Shown: positions 23,498 to 37,335 of the stretch, piece by piece
Position numbering within the stretch: the stretch's first letter is position 1
Layout of the letters: each line of letters starts with the position of its first letter
Assembly: GCA_037974665.1 (NCBI GenBank)
Contig: CM075767.1
Coordinates: 26,933,498-26,997,497 of the forward strand
DNA: 64,000 nucleotides
Direction: 5' to 3'
Origin: Ehretia macrophylla
Lineage: Eukaryota > Streptophyta > Magnoliopsida > Boraginales > Ehretiaceae
The notes under the pieces: model-generated
The model's database searches: none
Seen by the model: only the letters and a program-made list of their open reading frames with translations
What the model was told of the DNA's origin: nothing
Translations under genes and position numbers: made by a program

Positions 23498-26236
23498 TCC
23501 ATCTTCACCCCAATGCAGCCATCGAACCAGCCCAGCCGGGGACCCCGAATGATGAAAAAGTCAAATTGATGGACAGACTCTTTCGAAGCTATTGATACCA
23601 TGATGTGTACTGGACTGAGCCAAGTTCAAGCCCCCAAAACTAAGAGCAAGAGGAAGATGAAATACCCTTGCCAATGTCACGGAGAATAGAGCCCTTACGT
23701 ACCAAATGGTTCAATCTTATAATACACAGCTCCCGTCAAATAGAACGTCTGCCAATTGTGAATGAGCGGATCGGGCTTCCTTGGAATAGTGGATAGGCCT
23801 TGACTGGAAGGGCTGAAAGAACCACTACAAGGGGGGAGCCGTCTTTCATACCCATGCTATGATTTTTGCTATGAACTTCTCATGCCAATTCCCCAAGACC
23901 TCTTGTACCCTTTTGTCGAGCAGCCTTTTCATACTTTCTTTTTCATATAAATAAAAGGCAAACTTTGTTATTTCTCATGCCCTTTTAGAGCTTAAAATAA
24001 GTTGACTAGCCCTTTTGTCCAATCAATTTCTTTCATCATTCTTTTGGTCATTCCTTCTTCTGGCCAAAGAGACTTCTAGAGAATGGTCCGGCTTAAGACA
24101 CCTTGATTTGGAAAGCAATCGATGATCAATCCATTTGTCTGCACTTCTTCCTGGTCGTGATGTATATCTGCCTAGGACTTTTTTTGATTTTGGAATTTCG
24201 TGACCTAGCTCGGAATGAAAGGAGACCTCCCGTAGGTGGCCTCTTACCTTTCTTGGTTCCAAGTGAGCAACTAGGTGAACCATAGTGCCCAGGTCCTTCC
24301 CCTTTCTTTTCTAAGTCAATTATGATTCGGTCTTGCTTTCTTTTCTTCATTAATCTCTCTTCACGCCCCCAAAATCACAATTAGAATCCTAGCACACGTC
24401 TTTTTGAACTATGAGAGTTGTTTGTATACTTGGGAAAAAGGCTTTTTTCGTGATTCCAGTTAGGGACTCGAGTGCCCTTATTTCATATCTTTATTGGTAC
24501 TGCCCCATAAGAAGAATCAGTAGGCTGGTCAAGTAGCCTTTTTGATGCATAAGATAAGCTGGAGGGCTTTTGCGCCCGAATCATTCTATTTTTGTTTGTG
24601 GTATTCCTTTTAGCCTTTGAAAGCTTCTTTCATTGAATTCAAAGATCGATGGCTGTGAAGCATGCTGCAAATGAGGTAAGGACTTCTTCCTACCGACTCT
24701 GCACTCTGTTCACGGGTAATTTCACTCTTCTTTCATACATAGATTGGTGAATGTGAAAAGGATACTTTAATTAAGTCTTTCTCACTTCATCTTTCTATCG
24801 AAATGCTTGAATCATAGCCCCTAGTCTTAGAGCTAGTAGCGAACCGTCACCTCTTCCTAGCCCAGCTACTTTCCAAGAAAGAAGAGCACAGCCTTAAAGC
24901 CCTAGGTCATATTCCTTTCGTAAGAGATGCTTTGAATAGCTATCCTTTCGCACCCTTGGTTTTTTAGTTGGTTTTTTACTTGTGGGATTCAACTTTCCTT
25001 GACGATGGGGTCCATGACCAAATAAGCTTTACTTCAGCTCGCAAGGGAGCTGCGTAGGTAGACTAGAAGTACTAGTTCCCGGCAAAAGAGAATTTCTTTT
25101 TGATTTAGTTCCACGCTCCAGGCTAGAGAAAAGATAGGCTATTACTAAAGTTGTGAAAAAGGAATTGCTAGCGAAAGTTTTCTTTTCTTAGTTTAGTCAC
25201 CGATACATAAAGTAGCTAGGCTTCCTGGTGGTATGAAAGAAATAGATCTTAGTGCCTTAGATGCCCTAGAAGGAGGATTGCTTCTCTCACTCGTAGGAGC
25301 AAGAAGCTTAGCCCAAAATTCTTTTGAGACGAATTCATTCCGAATAAAGGAAGGCGGTCGTGATAGGGAAAGGCTTTCCCTTATTACCAGGGTGGACGTA
25401 GTTAAAAAGTAGCTCTAAAGAGAAAATGGGAAAAATCACCTGCGTCAGAAGAAGCTCTTAGGGAATCGATCGTCACTAGATGAGATGCCGGAGCCATTAA
25501 ACTAGCTGCCAAAACAAGTACAAGAGATAAGGATCTAGGTAGTGAAGTCACCCTCGAGGGAGGAATCGTTCCATTCACTTGTTCAACTACTAAGAAGAAT
25601 AGTTTTTTTCTTGCTTGAATGTGGCACAAAAAAAAGAAAAGGCAAAGGAACTTGTGGAGAAGCCTCATGGCCTGGAGCCGGGCTAGGGGTAGAAAGGAAT
25701 CAAGGAAAAGACAGACTTCGTCTTCTATCTTGTCAACTGGGAACGAATGCTAGCATGGCTTAAATTCTGTCAAAATCTTCCGGATGGGTCTAGCATCCGT
25801 AGGTCAGTGACTCCAGCACCATAGTTCGACAGCTCGGGAAATAACTCTAATCCACCACGGTCGTCTCTTGACCACACAATAACGTTCTCAGAATGGGTGA
25901 TAATAGAATGCAGAAAGCAGAATCTGAAAGGGAAACCCATCCAGGGGATATGCAGATAGCCAGGGGTAACCAGATAGAGCACCCAAGACTTGCTAGGGAA
26001 TGGGACCGTGATTCTGAACAGGAAGAGACAAGATGGACAAGAGGAAACCTAACAAAGAAAGCCAATCGGAAATGAGTTTATCACTACACGAATCAAAAAT
26101 CAAACTCGGAGCGAGAATCAACACCCTTACTTAGGGCTAGGCTAGGTCGCTTAGGGCTTATGGCGCTTCCTCTACGGCTTCGACCGCTTGGTTGCTTTCC
26201 GCGCTTAAAGAAGGCAAAAAGCTGTCAACAAGGGCA
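23498..26236. other. Mitochondrial-like block, no recognised gene
   Basis: About 2.7 kb with mitochondrial-like composition between the family D solo LTR and the nested pair. A 60-codon frame at 24103-24285 encodes one hydrophobic segment (FFLVVMYICLGLFLILEF) followed by a basic tail. I do not recognise it, and the overlapping opposite-strand frames make it doubtful. Confidence 0.55.
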
Positions 26237-26241
26237 GTGCC

Positions 26242-28541
26242 TGTCACACCCCGACCCGAGCCCGCAAAAGGCCAAGCCCGGACCCGACACACGGACGGAG
26301 TCTCCTCTGTATCGTGGATGATCTGAAAACCCTACTTTCAACATAATAATCGCAAAAACCACAATAATCATTTGAAACAAGCCAACTTTCTTTCAGAAAC
26401 ATACATCTTCTCATTAACCAACTTTGCAAACCAAAATGTCATGCATACTACACAAGTAATCATGCCACTAAGCAGTTAAACCATTAGCATGCAGTTCTTT
26501 ACTAGTCACGTGAGTATACCTTTACAACTTTACAACTTTACAACTTTTCAACTTTTACAACATAAGACCATAAAGGCCTCAAAATAGAAACTACATACAA
26601 GGCTACAAGCCTCAAAATGAAGCGTCAACCAAGCAATATACACATCAAGCATGGCCCGCACAAAAGACTGGCAATCAACCACCAGCTAAGCAAAGAAAGT
26701 GCTATCAAGGAAACACCTCTACTTGCTCCTCCTCCTCCTCAACCACCTTAATAGGATCAGCCTCAATTACTCCTGTGAAATATACTATAGAAAGGAATGA
26801 GCAAAAACTATTGCTCAACGATGGTTAATTGGTCTCAAGGACGGAGGTGAGAGGAGAATGCAATGCAAATAGTCAAGTAGATCAGTCAATTATCATATAG
26901 AGATACAAGCAAAGCCAACAATATATCAAGACAAGCATTAAGGCTATAATCATTCAATTAAAGAATACAATTCACTTTCCACGAGCAACTTTCAATCACG
27001 AATCCGTTGACGACGCGCCGGCCCAACCACCTTATAACTTCAGTTTGGAATACCCCGGAAGTATCCAATCAATTCTACAACCCAAATCTCCCTAGGAGGC
27101 AACCCAAGCAAGAAAGGGAATAGGACACGGAGCTTGGTCAACCAACCCTGGCAACCCAAGGCTACCAAGAGAGGCCCATCACACCGCCCCGGACTCTATG
27201 AATGCAATACAATACACAATGCAACAATCGAGCAATAGAGCCACACGTGGGAGAATAACAAAGTAGGTTACTATCGCACGCAATAGCAACAGTTGATATA
27301 CATTTCAATCATAATCAACTTTAACAAGCATAATAAGCAACAATAAGCATTCTACAAGCATATCACTATGAAAACCAACAAAATCACACAACGACCCCAA
27401 CTTTCAAAATGCTACTACTTCCAAACGAGCTACGAGTTTTGGAAACCGACTTCACCACTCCTCCTAGGTCATCATAAGGCACGTCTAAAGACCACGAAAC
27501 CCTACTTTACCCTAGAATTCTCGCAAAATCCCAATTTCCCCCTTTGCTCGTTTGAACTACAGCTACCCTAACCAAACACCCAACCAACGCCATAACCACA
27601 CCAAAAGTGCTTCCATGGCCTCCCGAGACAACCCAATCATGCAAAACGAGAAAACGCTAAACTCGACCGAAACGACCCCAACATGGACCAAGCCATTTTT
27701 CTCCGTTTTTCCATTACACAACCCAAAAAAATCATGCATTTAGGCATTCTAACATATCTAGCATCTTTTCACATCAACAGAACGCAAAACAGAGCACCTT
27801 TTACGAAACGGGGGTTTACTATTCATAATTTACTATTCCATTATCAATTTAAATTGCAATTTCTATATTCAACAGCAGAAAATGCTAAAACCCTACAAAT
27901 ACATGTTCTACAATCATCAAGGAACATTCTTTAAGCAACAAAACGGATAAAATAACAATCTACACATAATTCCAAAAATTAAAAGTTTGTATATCATACA
28001 TTCAAATGCGCAAATAAAGATTCTTCCCTCACCTTAGACGCTCTTAGATGCTAGGAAAACCACGTTGGAAGCCTCGGAAACAACCTCGTGCAAGCTCTCG
28101 TGAAGTTTTGATGATTGGAAGTTGAAATCTTTTTTTTCCTCCCTTGAAGTTTCGGCCTTCTCTCTTGTTTTTTCAGCTTTTCTTTGTTTTATTTTTTGCT
28201 ATTATAAGCTTTAAAAAGATGACAAGCTAGTCAAAAGTCAGGGCTTTGGTCAAAGGTCACTTAAGTTGGTCAAATAAGCTTATTATAGGCTTTTTAAGGC
28301 TAAAACAACTAATACAAATATATTTCTAGTCAACAACAACTAATACACTAAAATTAAAACACTAAATACTAGTTTTCACTATTTACTGAGGACTAGAAAA
28401 TGCTCTCTAACTATGGCTTTCGAAATGCAATGCACTTTGCGACAATAAAGGAATAACAACTAAATTTCAAAGAATTTAAGAAAAATATAATTTTCAAAAA
28501 AATAAATAGGAAAATTTCACATTCTGGGCTCGGGTATTATA
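26242..28541 (-). repeat. 3' LTR of element C
   Basis: A 2300-bp repeat with TGTCACACCCC at one end and a slightly decayed TATTATA at the other (TATTACA in its partner). It carries the perfect hairpin TGAGCAAAAACTATTGCTCA at 26798-26817 and the GTAC-type block at 27043-27084. Short open frames around 27368-27934 recur in the partner LTR (44643-45209), but these are just shared repeat sequence. Confidence 0.92.
26798..26817 (-). promoter_or_regulatory. LTR hairpin, family C version
   Basis: TGAGCAA pairs perfectly with TTGCTCA over a 6-nt loop. On the coding (minus) strand it is followed about 25 nt later by ATTTCACAG. The same hairpin is in the partner LTR at 34041-34060. Confidence 0.7.
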
Positions 28542-28577
28542 CCCTCTCCCCCTTAAAACAATTGAATCCATGTAATT
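28542..28577 (-). promoter_or_regulatory. Polypurine tract and hairpin relic of element C
   Basis: On the minus strand AATTACATGGATTCAATT is followed by GTTTTAAGGGGGAGAGGG, which abuts the LTR. The outer arms AATT/AATT, one inner A-T pair and the TGGA loop match the family B hairpin, but two central pairs are mismatched. Confidence 0.65.
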
Positions 28578-28582
28578 CTTAC

Positions 28583-31500
28583 CTAGTCGACAAACAACTC
28601 CAGATACTGACTCCGAACCTGGTCCTCTCTTTCCCAAGTTGCTTCCTCAAACCCGTGATGATTCCACAGAACCTTTACCATCGGAATACTCTTCCTACGA
28701 AGTTCTTGAACTTTCCGATCCACAATTCGAATCGGTCTCTCCTCATAAGTTAACTTTTTCTCAATCTGCAAAGGCTCTGGTTCAAGTACATGTGAAGGAT
28801 CTGGATGATATTTCCTTAACATTGACATGTGGAACACATCGTGCAGTCTCGACAAGCTCGAAGGTAAAGCTAACCGATAAGCTAAAGGACCCACCTTTTC
28901 GGTGATCTCAAACGGATCCACGTACTTGGGACTAAGTTTCCCGCTCTTACCGTGCCGAATCAACCCCTTTCGAGGAGAAATCTTAAGCATACGCTGGCAA
29001 ACACCCGATCTCCAAAAGCAAACTCAAGATCCTGACGGTGCTTATGCGCATAACTCTTCTGACGACTCTGAGCTGTAAGCATACGCTGGCAAATAGGATG
29101 AACATTATCCACCATCTTAATTATCTCAGGTAACACAGTCGGATCAACTATTCTCATCTCTCCAACCTCTTCCCAATACAATGGGGATCTGCATTTATGA
29201 CCGTACAACGCCTCGTAGGGAGCCATACCTATAGTAGATTGATAACTATTATTGTAGGCAAACTCCGCTAAAGGCAAAAATTTATCCCAATTCTTCCCAA
29301 AGTCTAACACATATGCCCGAAGCATGTCTTCCAAAATCCTGATGGTTCTCTCAGACTAGCCATCAGTTTGTGGATGGTATGCAGTACTGAAGCTCAATTT
29401 AGTTCCCATGGCCTCTTGCAACTTCTGCCAAAAACGAGATCTAAATTTGGGATATCTATCTGACACGATACTCTGTGGCACACCATGAAGTCTCACAATA
29501 TTAGCAACATAGAGCTCAGCTAGTTTATCAAGGCTATCATGTTTGTTCACGAGAATAAAATGTGAAACCTTAGTCAATCGGTCCACAACAACCCAAACAG
29601 AATCATATCCTCTCGGAGATCTCGGAAGATCGGTCACAAGGTCCATTGTTACATGCACCCACTTCCATTGCGGAATCGACAACGGTTGCAGAAGCCCGGC
29701 TGGCCTCTGATGCTCAACTTTAACCCTTTGGCAAGTTAAACACTTGGAAACATACCCAACAATCTCCCTCTTCATATTGTTCCACCAGAAGTGTTGTTTC
29801 AGATCTCTATACATTTTAGTACTGCCTGGGTGAATCGTATATCTTGAATAATGTGTCTTAGACAGAATCTCATTCTTCAAAGTCGGATCACCAGGAACAC
29901 ATACTCTGTCCCTGAATCTGAAGATACCATCTGCATGTAATTTAAACTCCGACTCTCCCCCTTTTGCTTTTTGTTGGATTTTCAAGATGTGAGGATTAGT
30001 CTTCTGAGCCTCCCTGATTTGTGTTAGCAATCCCGACTGAATTTGTAAGCTAGCAAATCGAATCCCTACCTCAGTAGCTTCTGGCTTCCATGAACAAATT
30101 TCCTCCAAAGTCTCCCAATCCTTGATAATTAGACTTGCAATAGTAGCCTTTCGGCTCAAAGCATCTGCAACAACATTTGCCTTACCTGGCACGTAGTTTA
30201 TAGAATAATTATAGCCACTTAATAGCTCTAGCCATCTTCGCTGCCTCATATTCAGATCTTTTTGTGAAAATAAATATTTGAGACTCTTGTGGTCAATAAA
30301 AATTTCAAATCTGCTACCCCACAAGTAATGACGCCACTTCTTTAAATCAAATACCACAGCGGCTAACTCAAGATCATATGTAGGGTAATTGACTTCATAT
30401 GGTTTCAACTTCCTAGAAGCATAGGCAATCACCTTACCATTCTGCATTAAAACACAACCCAATCCCTCTTTAGATGCATCACTGTAGACAACAAAGTTTT
30501 CTGTACCTTCAAGTAAAGCTAGTATAGGAGCTGTAGTTATTCTCTTCTTTAGTTCTTGGAAACTAGATTCATATTTAGTATCCCAGTTGTAAGTAACTTT
30601 CTTTCGAGTCAACTGGTTTAAAGGCCCAAAAAATTTGGAAAAGTCTTTAACAAACCTCTGATAGTAACCTGTCAACCCCAGAAAGCTCCGAATCTCTGAC
30701 ACCGTTTCAAGTCTCTTCCAAGACGAAACAACTTCAATCTTAGCTGGGTCTACTAAAATTCCTTGATGTGAAATGATATGGCCCAGAAAAGATATTTGAT
30801 TCAACCAGAATTTGCACTTGCTGGTTTTAACAAAAAGCTTGTTTTCTTGCAAGGTCTGTAGCACAATCCTCAAATGTTGTTCATGTTCAGCCTCATTCTT
30901 AGAGTATACTAAAATGTCATCAATAAAGATTACGACAAATTGATCAAGATAAGGTCGAAAGACCCTCTTCATTAAATCCATGAATGCAGCTGGTGCATTC
31001 ATCAATCCAAACGGTAACACAACAAATTCATAGTGGCCATATCTAGTCCTGAATGCCGTCTTAGTTATATCATCACTCCGAATCCTGAGTTGATAGTAAC
31101 CCTGCCTCAAGTCAAATTTGGAGTAAACACTCGGACCCTGCAATTGGTCAAACAATTCTTCAATCAACGGCAAGGGGTATTTGTTCTTAATCGTGACTTG
31201 ATTAAGTCCCCTGTAATCAATACATAACCGTAGCGTGCCGTCTTTCTTTCTCACAAACAACAGAGGCGCACCCCACGGCGAAGAACTAGGTTGTATAAAC
31301 CCTTTCTCAAGCAAGTTCTGAAGCTGAATTTTCAATTCCTGAAGTTCAACCGGTGCCATTCTATAAGGACTTCTAGAAATTGGCGCATTGCCCGACATAA
31401 GGTCAATCACAAATTCAATCTCCCTATTCGGTGGTAAACCCGGTAATTCCTCGAGAAATACACCAGGGAAGTCTTTAACAATTGGAACCTCATTCAAATT

Positions 31501-31980
31501 CAACTTATCAGTAGGTTGATTGATTAGATAAGCTAGGTAAGCTTCACAACCTTTATTCAACAACGTAGAGGCCTTGATTGATGATAAAAGGGGTATTCTG
31601 GCAGCCCTGCAGTTCCCAACAATCTCTAGTACCGGTAGGTCAGGAATCTGAAGATAAACAATTTTTGTTCTACAATCCAACTGAGCATAGTATTTCCCTA
31701 ACCAGTCCATTCCCAAAATGATTTCAAAGTCACGGAAGGGCAGTATAATTAAATCAATAGGAAAATTACGGTCCTCAATGCATATATCACAAGATTTGCA
31801 AATAGACTCAGTAACAAATTTCGCACCCAAAGGCGTACTAACTTCAACTTTATGTGGCAGTTTATCAATGCAAACATTCACAGATCGTGCACATGCAGGA
31901 GTTATAAACGAATACGTAGCTCCGGGATCAATCAAAACTTTAACTGGCTGAGTATTGAGAAGAAAGCTACCTTCCACTAT
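28583..31980 (-). pseudogene. pol region of element C (fossil)
   Basis: Reading from high to low coordinates, the order is protease ([20 protein letters not shown]), reverse transcriptase ([14 protein letters not shown]), RNase H ([19 protein letters not shown]), integrase with an HHCC-type zinc finger ([20 protein letters not shown], then CLTCQRVK) and D,D,E core, and a chromodomain-type tail (VLWNHHGFEEATWE). Integrase after RNase H places it in Ty3/Gypsy, and the tail places it in the chromovirus Tekay/Del group. The region is broken at a few places near its 3' end, but most of it is one long frame. Confidence 0.93.
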
Positions 31981-33183
31981 TGATGTAGTATCGGGTAGCT
32001 CCTCCGCATCTAGTGCAAAGACCCTAGCCTATACCCTCTGTGATGGACCTGCACCTGCAGCCTTGTTCTGTACACCTTGGCCTCCAGTACGACCCTGAAC
32101 ATTCTTAAACTTAGGGAAATCTTTTACCCTATGCTGATCGCTCCCACAACCAGTGCACTTACCACTCTTTCTCCAGCAATTAGCTTCAGTGTGCCCCGAT
32201 CGATTACAAAACTTACACTGCTGATTTTGCCTTACAACAGTGTTTTTTGTAGGTGCGGGGGCTCTGGCTGTGGTAGGAACTGTACCTCCCTACTGGGGTC
32301 AAGTCGCAGCTGGTCTCCCCTGAATCTGATACTGAGGCTGATATGGACGCTGCTGAGGAACCTGAACAAAAGTCTGATACTGCCTTTGCTGAATCTGGCT
32401 GCTCTGGCCCAAGTACTGTTTCTTACTCGGCTGGCTACTCTGAGCTATCATCTCTGACTTTCGTTTCTCAAACTTCGAGGCTGCTTAGAATGCCTCGGGA
32501 AAAGTAGCATAAGTCTGCCCAGTTAAATGCAGCTGTATATCCATTCTCAGCCCACGAACAAACCTACTAATCATCCTTCTAGCTGGCTGCACCAGCTCAG
32601 GCATATACCTCGACAGGCTGACAAACCTAGCCTCATACTGTGCGATAGTCATGTTTTCCTGCTTCAGGCTCACAAAGTCTTCTTCCCACCTTTCCCTAGC
32701 CATTTCGGGAATATACTTGTCCCGAAACTCACTCACGAAATCATCCCACAAATGCGGAACATCCTCACAGTCCCACCTCAACCTAACAGTGTTCCACCAT
32801 TGTTCTGCGTCGCCGTCAAACAGGAATGCTGCATATGCTATTCTTGCCTCGTTAGTGTACCTCAAAGCAGCATCAATTTTCTCAACACAGTTAAGCCATC
32901 TCTCGACTGCCTCATCATCCGGCTCTCCAAAGAACTTACCCGGCTCGTGCCTCAGGAATTTCTCCAATTGATTATTCTCAGCCCTATGCCCTTGTCCACC
33001 AGGATTAGCTTGATTTCCCTGGGGATTATTATTCATTTCCTGCCTCTGCTCATGCACTACTTGAGTAATCCGGTCAACTGCAGCGGTTATAGTAGCCATA
33101 AACTGTTTAGGCATCGGTTGCTGATCCTGTTCTGCTGCCTCTTCATTTGCCCCTTGACCTTGAGTACTACGACGTGGCGGCAT
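31981..33183 (-). pseudogene. gag region of element C (fossil)
   Basis: It starts MPPRRSTQGQGANEEAAEQD and contains the retrotransposon gag core (FLFDGDAEQWWNTVRLRW, SEFRDKYIPEMARERW, LKQENMTIAQYEARF). A glutamine-rich linker and a CCHC zinc knuckle lie just before the protease. Gag forms the virus-like particle. The region is broken. Confidence 0.88.
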
Positions 33184-33470
33184 AGTAACAACTTACAATA
33201 GCTGGCAACATATAAAAGCAGTTTATAGACAAGAATATAACACATAAGATTAGATAACACTCAAGTCAATAACAATCAAATATCCTATCACACAATTCAC
33301 ATAACACAAGATTGACATGTCAAACTAATTCACTTAAACACATAAGCACTCCAAGTTCACATAGTCATACTATAACATTTTCACTTAACAATCACAGAAT
33401 AATACTTTATCATTTTAGACTTTTACCCCACAGATCGAGAAACATATCCCGGCTTATGCAATACTATCAT

Positions 33471-33482
33471 GCTCTGATACCA
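33471..33482 (-). promoter_or_regulatory. Primer-binding site of element C
   Basis: The minus strand reads TGGTATCAGAGC, complementary to the 3' end of the plant initiator Met-tRNA. It lies 7 nt inside the 5' LTR. Confidence 0.92.
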
Positions 33483-33489
33483 CCTAAGA

Positions 33490-34493
33490 TGTCACGCCCC
33501 GACCCGACCCTGCAAAAGGCCAAGCCCAGACCCGACACACGGACGGAGTCTCCTCTGTACCGTGGACAATCCGAAAACCCTACATTCAACATAATAATCG
33601 CGAAAACCACAATAATCATTTGAAACAAGTCAACTTTCTTTCAGAAACATACATCTTCTCATTAACCAACTTTGCAAACCAAAATGTCATGCATACTACA
33701 CAAGTAATCATGCCACTAAGCAGTTAAACCATTAGCATACAGTTCTTTACTAGTCACGTGAGTATACCTTTACAAATTTACAACTTTTCAACTTTTACAA
33801 CATAAGACCATAAAGGGCTCAAAATAGAAACTACATACAAGGTTACAAGCCTCAAAATGAAGCATCAACCAAGCAATATACACATCAAGCATGGCCCGCA
33901 CAAAAGACTGGCAACCAACCACCAGCTAAGCAAAGAAAGTGCTATCAAGGAAACACCTCCACTTGTTCCTCCTCCTCCTCCTCAACCACCTCAATAGAAT
34001 TAGCCTCAACTACTCCTGTAAAATATAGTATAGAAAGCAATGAGCAAAAACTATTGCTCAGCGAGGGTTAATTGGTCTCAAGGACGGAGGTGAGAGGAGA
34101 ATGCAATGCAAATAGTCAAGTAGATTAGTCAATTATCATATAGAGATACAAGCAAAGCCAACAATAAATCAAGACAAGCATTAAGGCTATAATCATTCAA
34201 TTAAAGGATACAATTCACTTTCCACGAGCAACTTTCAATCACGAATGCGATGACGACACGTCGGCCCAACCACCTTATAACTTCAGTTTGGAATACCCTG
34301 GAAGTATCCAATCAATTCTACGACCTAAATCTCTCTGGCAGGCAACCCAAGCAAGAAAGTGAATAGGACACGGAGCTAGGGCAACCAACCTTGGCAACCC
34401 AAGGCAACCCAAAGAGGCCCATCACAACGCCTCTGACTCTATGAATGCATTACAATACACAATGCAACAATCGAGCAATAGAGCCATACGTGG
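33490..34493 (-). repeat. 5' LTR of element C, inner part
   Basis: This part of the 5' LTR runs to the family B insertion. It carries the hairpin at 34041-34060 and the GTAC-type block at 34286-34327. Its last 5 bp, CGTGG, are the target duplication of the guest. Confidence 0.92.
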
Positions 34494-36983
34494 TGTGACG
34501 CCCGAGTTTTAGCCATGCATTTAGTTACTGTTGCATCCTTTGTTTGCGCATCTCTTTCTATGTCTTATTAACTGCCTTCTTAAGTTACTATTCATTCCAT
34601 TTTGAAACTGCATTCTATTGGTTAATTAGCATTTTTATTAAATCATATTAATTGTAAAAGTAGTGGGAAAAATGTGCAATTGAGCTAGAGGCGATAGGAG
34701 AGCTCGTTTAGAAAGTGTTTTTAGTAGTTGAATGAATAGTGTTACGTAACCAACTTAGAGTTTAATTAGCTAACATTAATTTATGCTTAGGACTTGTTTC
34801 TAACTAGCTTGACTCACATTTTGACCATACACTTAAATTAAAACAACTCACCTAAGCTTATATAACACACACACAACTCACCTTATATCATAACTAGCAA
34901 AATCAAAAAAAAAAATGCTAAAATTTACTGTAGCATAGCCGACAGCCCTTCTCTTGCTCCTTGAGGATTTTTGCTTCTTCAAATCATCAAATCAAGCCAC
35001 TGCAAGCCTTGAGCACCTAGTGTATGGTGTTTGCAAGCTTCCTAGGTGCTCCTACGCGCATTGGTGAGAGATTTCACGGCTTATTTTTGCATTTCTAAAT
35101 AGTTGCTATTTTCTTGATTTGTTGAAAATGTGTTCAAATGCTATTGTATTGATTATCTATGTTATTATACCATGTATATGAATGCTAGAGAACATATTTG
35201 AGCCATCGTTTCGCAATTTAAACGGTTAGAATCGTTAGTTTGATTTTTAGGGTGAATAGTGACGGGAATTCTAGGGTTTTGTGAAATCGCGCGTTTTAAC
35301 TTGATTCAATGCTTCTAATAGATGCCTTAGGTACTAGTGAAGGTAGTCTAATAGCCCCGTGCACTTGCATTATCCTAAAATCGCATAAAATGTAAAATAG
35401 TCGACTTTAATTTGGGGCTTTCGGGGCTAATGCGAATCCGGGTGGATTCGGGCTTCAATTCTAGTATTCTTAGGCTACCTAGGTGCTATAGAAGCCTTGA
35501 TATCCTTTGTTTGAAGCCCAGACATTTTATGTGTAGTTTAAAGCCATAAGAGGGAATTTGGGGCTTTCGGGGTAATCGTGGGCATTTGAATGAGTTAGAG
35601 GGTTGAGAGGGTACCTTGAGGGTTAGTTAGAAGGTTGGGAGAGTTTCCTTTGAAAATGGAATCATTAACCTTGGTTTGGAAGAGAAATAGTTTGAAAAAC
35701 AAAGGGGTTTATGTGCTATTTCGGTTGACTCACACTTCTAAACCCATGGCATAACTTCTTGAGTGTTTATATGTGGTTTCAATTTGTTTTGAAGCTTTTG
35801 GTATGATTCTATACTTAATTTGCATATGTCTCCTTGTAAAATTGCATATTTGCTTATATAATTGTTCTATTCTAAATGCATCGAGGTCAACCTACTTTGT
35901 TGATCCTCCTATGTGTTAATGCTTATATTATTTCCATTAACTTGCCATTGTTAAGTGCATTGCATAGTGGTTGCGCAACCTTAGTGTCAGGGGCAGATGT
36001 GTTGAATATCGGTTGGGCGGCAGAGGGCTTGCCGGTGGATATTCAAACTCTGTGCCCTAGTCCCTCATTCGCCTGGTCCGGAGATTGCCAGGGGATGTTG
36101 GGTCGTAGGATTATCGGGGTACATCCGAAGTACACCCACTGGAGTGTGTGGGGATTATGCCGGCTTATCGTGATCGTGCTCGTGGTTCGTGGATCGTGAA
36201 TGAAGACCAGTGAAGATTGGTGTATAGGGGATTGTGTGAAATGTATCCTTTTAAATGTGTGGTTATTTAAGTTATCATTGTTTCTTTAATTGTCTAAGTG
36301 TTATTGTTCTATAATTGTATTATCTGTTGCATTGCACGCCCCAGGACTATATCCCTCACTGGGCAATAGTGGTTGCTCATACCTCGATATATGTTTCAGG
36401 AGACGCTGAGGGTGATCCCCAGTTTGTTGAGTTAGTTGAGGAGGAGGAAGTTCAGATTGATCCTTTACCTTAGTTGCTGTGCCTGATAGCTTGAGGTAGT
36501 TTAATTTCTTGCTGCTTTGTGGAAGGCTCAACTAATTGTCTTATGTCCTATTTTGTGGCCTAAGGGCTATGTATATGCCTGTTGTGTAAATTTGAAGGAT
36601 AGTTGATTGTGGTGTAGATTTGGAAGCCATGTATTGTAATAACTTTTATTCTTGCTTTTAGTTCCTTGCATGCTTGGGAGTGAATGGCTAATGTAGTATG
36701 CCTTATCTTTTAAGTAGTTTTTAATGTTATCCTAGAATGTCATGACGACTACTATGTTATAAACAAAGTTCTTGCATGCTTGTGTGGTTTTTGAGTTGTT
36801 GTTGTTTCAAGGCTCGGATGGCCTTGAATCTTTATTTATAGAGCCTTGAAAAGTTTGTTTACCTTGTAGATACCTTATTTGCAAGTTTACAGGTGGTCAG
36901 AATGTCCACGGTACAGGGGAGACTCTGTTCGTGTGTCGGGTCCGGACTTAACCTTTAGTTGGGGGTTGGGTCGGGGCGTGACA
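34494..36983 (+). repeat. 5' LTR of element B
   Basis: TGTGACGCCCGAG...GGGGCGTGACA, 2490 bp. It contains the GTAC-type block (36097-36138) and the hairpin (36360-36379). A 107-codon open frame at 35876-36199 spans the GTAC-type block and recurs in other copies. Confidence 0.96.
36360..36379 (+). promoter_or_regulatory. LTR hairpin, family B version
   Basis: TGGGCAA pairs with TTGCTCA (one G-T wobble) over a 6-nt loop. It is followed about 20 nt later by ATGTTTCAG. It recurs at 43897-43916, in the solo LTR (11743-11762) and in both LTRs of the 58-62 kb element (58381-58400 and 61968-61987). Confidence 0.7.
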
Positions 36984-36989
36984 TTTAAG

Positions 36990-37001
36990 TGGTATCAGAG
37001 C
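36990..37001 (+). promoter_or_regulatory. Primer-binding site of element B
   Basis: TGGTATCAGAGC lies 6 nt after the 5' LTR and is complementary to the initiator Met-tRNA 3' end. Confidence 0.95.
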
Positions 37002-37335
37002 TATAGATTGCATGAAGCCGGGTTAAATTTCTCGGTCTGTGGGTAGAGATTTGTTATGTGACTTTGTGAATGCATGAGTCCGTGATTTCGATTTGCCTAA
37101 GTAAAATTTGAATTAAGAACGAACATGCTAGCATGGAAATAGAATATCAAGAGTCTAGAATGTCAAGTATGATCTAGTGATTTACGTGTACTTCAAGAAC
37201 GTGGAATATTTATTTGAACCTCTATGTACTTGACTTTATGTGAATCTAATTGGACTTTTCTTTATGTGTTTACTTATAAATTGCATATATACATATATAT
37301 ACCTGTCCTAACACTTTGCATTCTAGCTATTCGAG

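Noticed and set aside
27368-27934. Three overlapping open frames of 63-83 codons, repeated at 44643-45209
   Set aside because: Both sets lie in the two LTRs of element C; they recur because the LTRs are copies and show no protein-like features.
32527-33201. A 224-codon plus-strand frame opposite the element C gag region
   Set aside because: It is the antisense shadow of gag; its composition follows the codons of the true strand.
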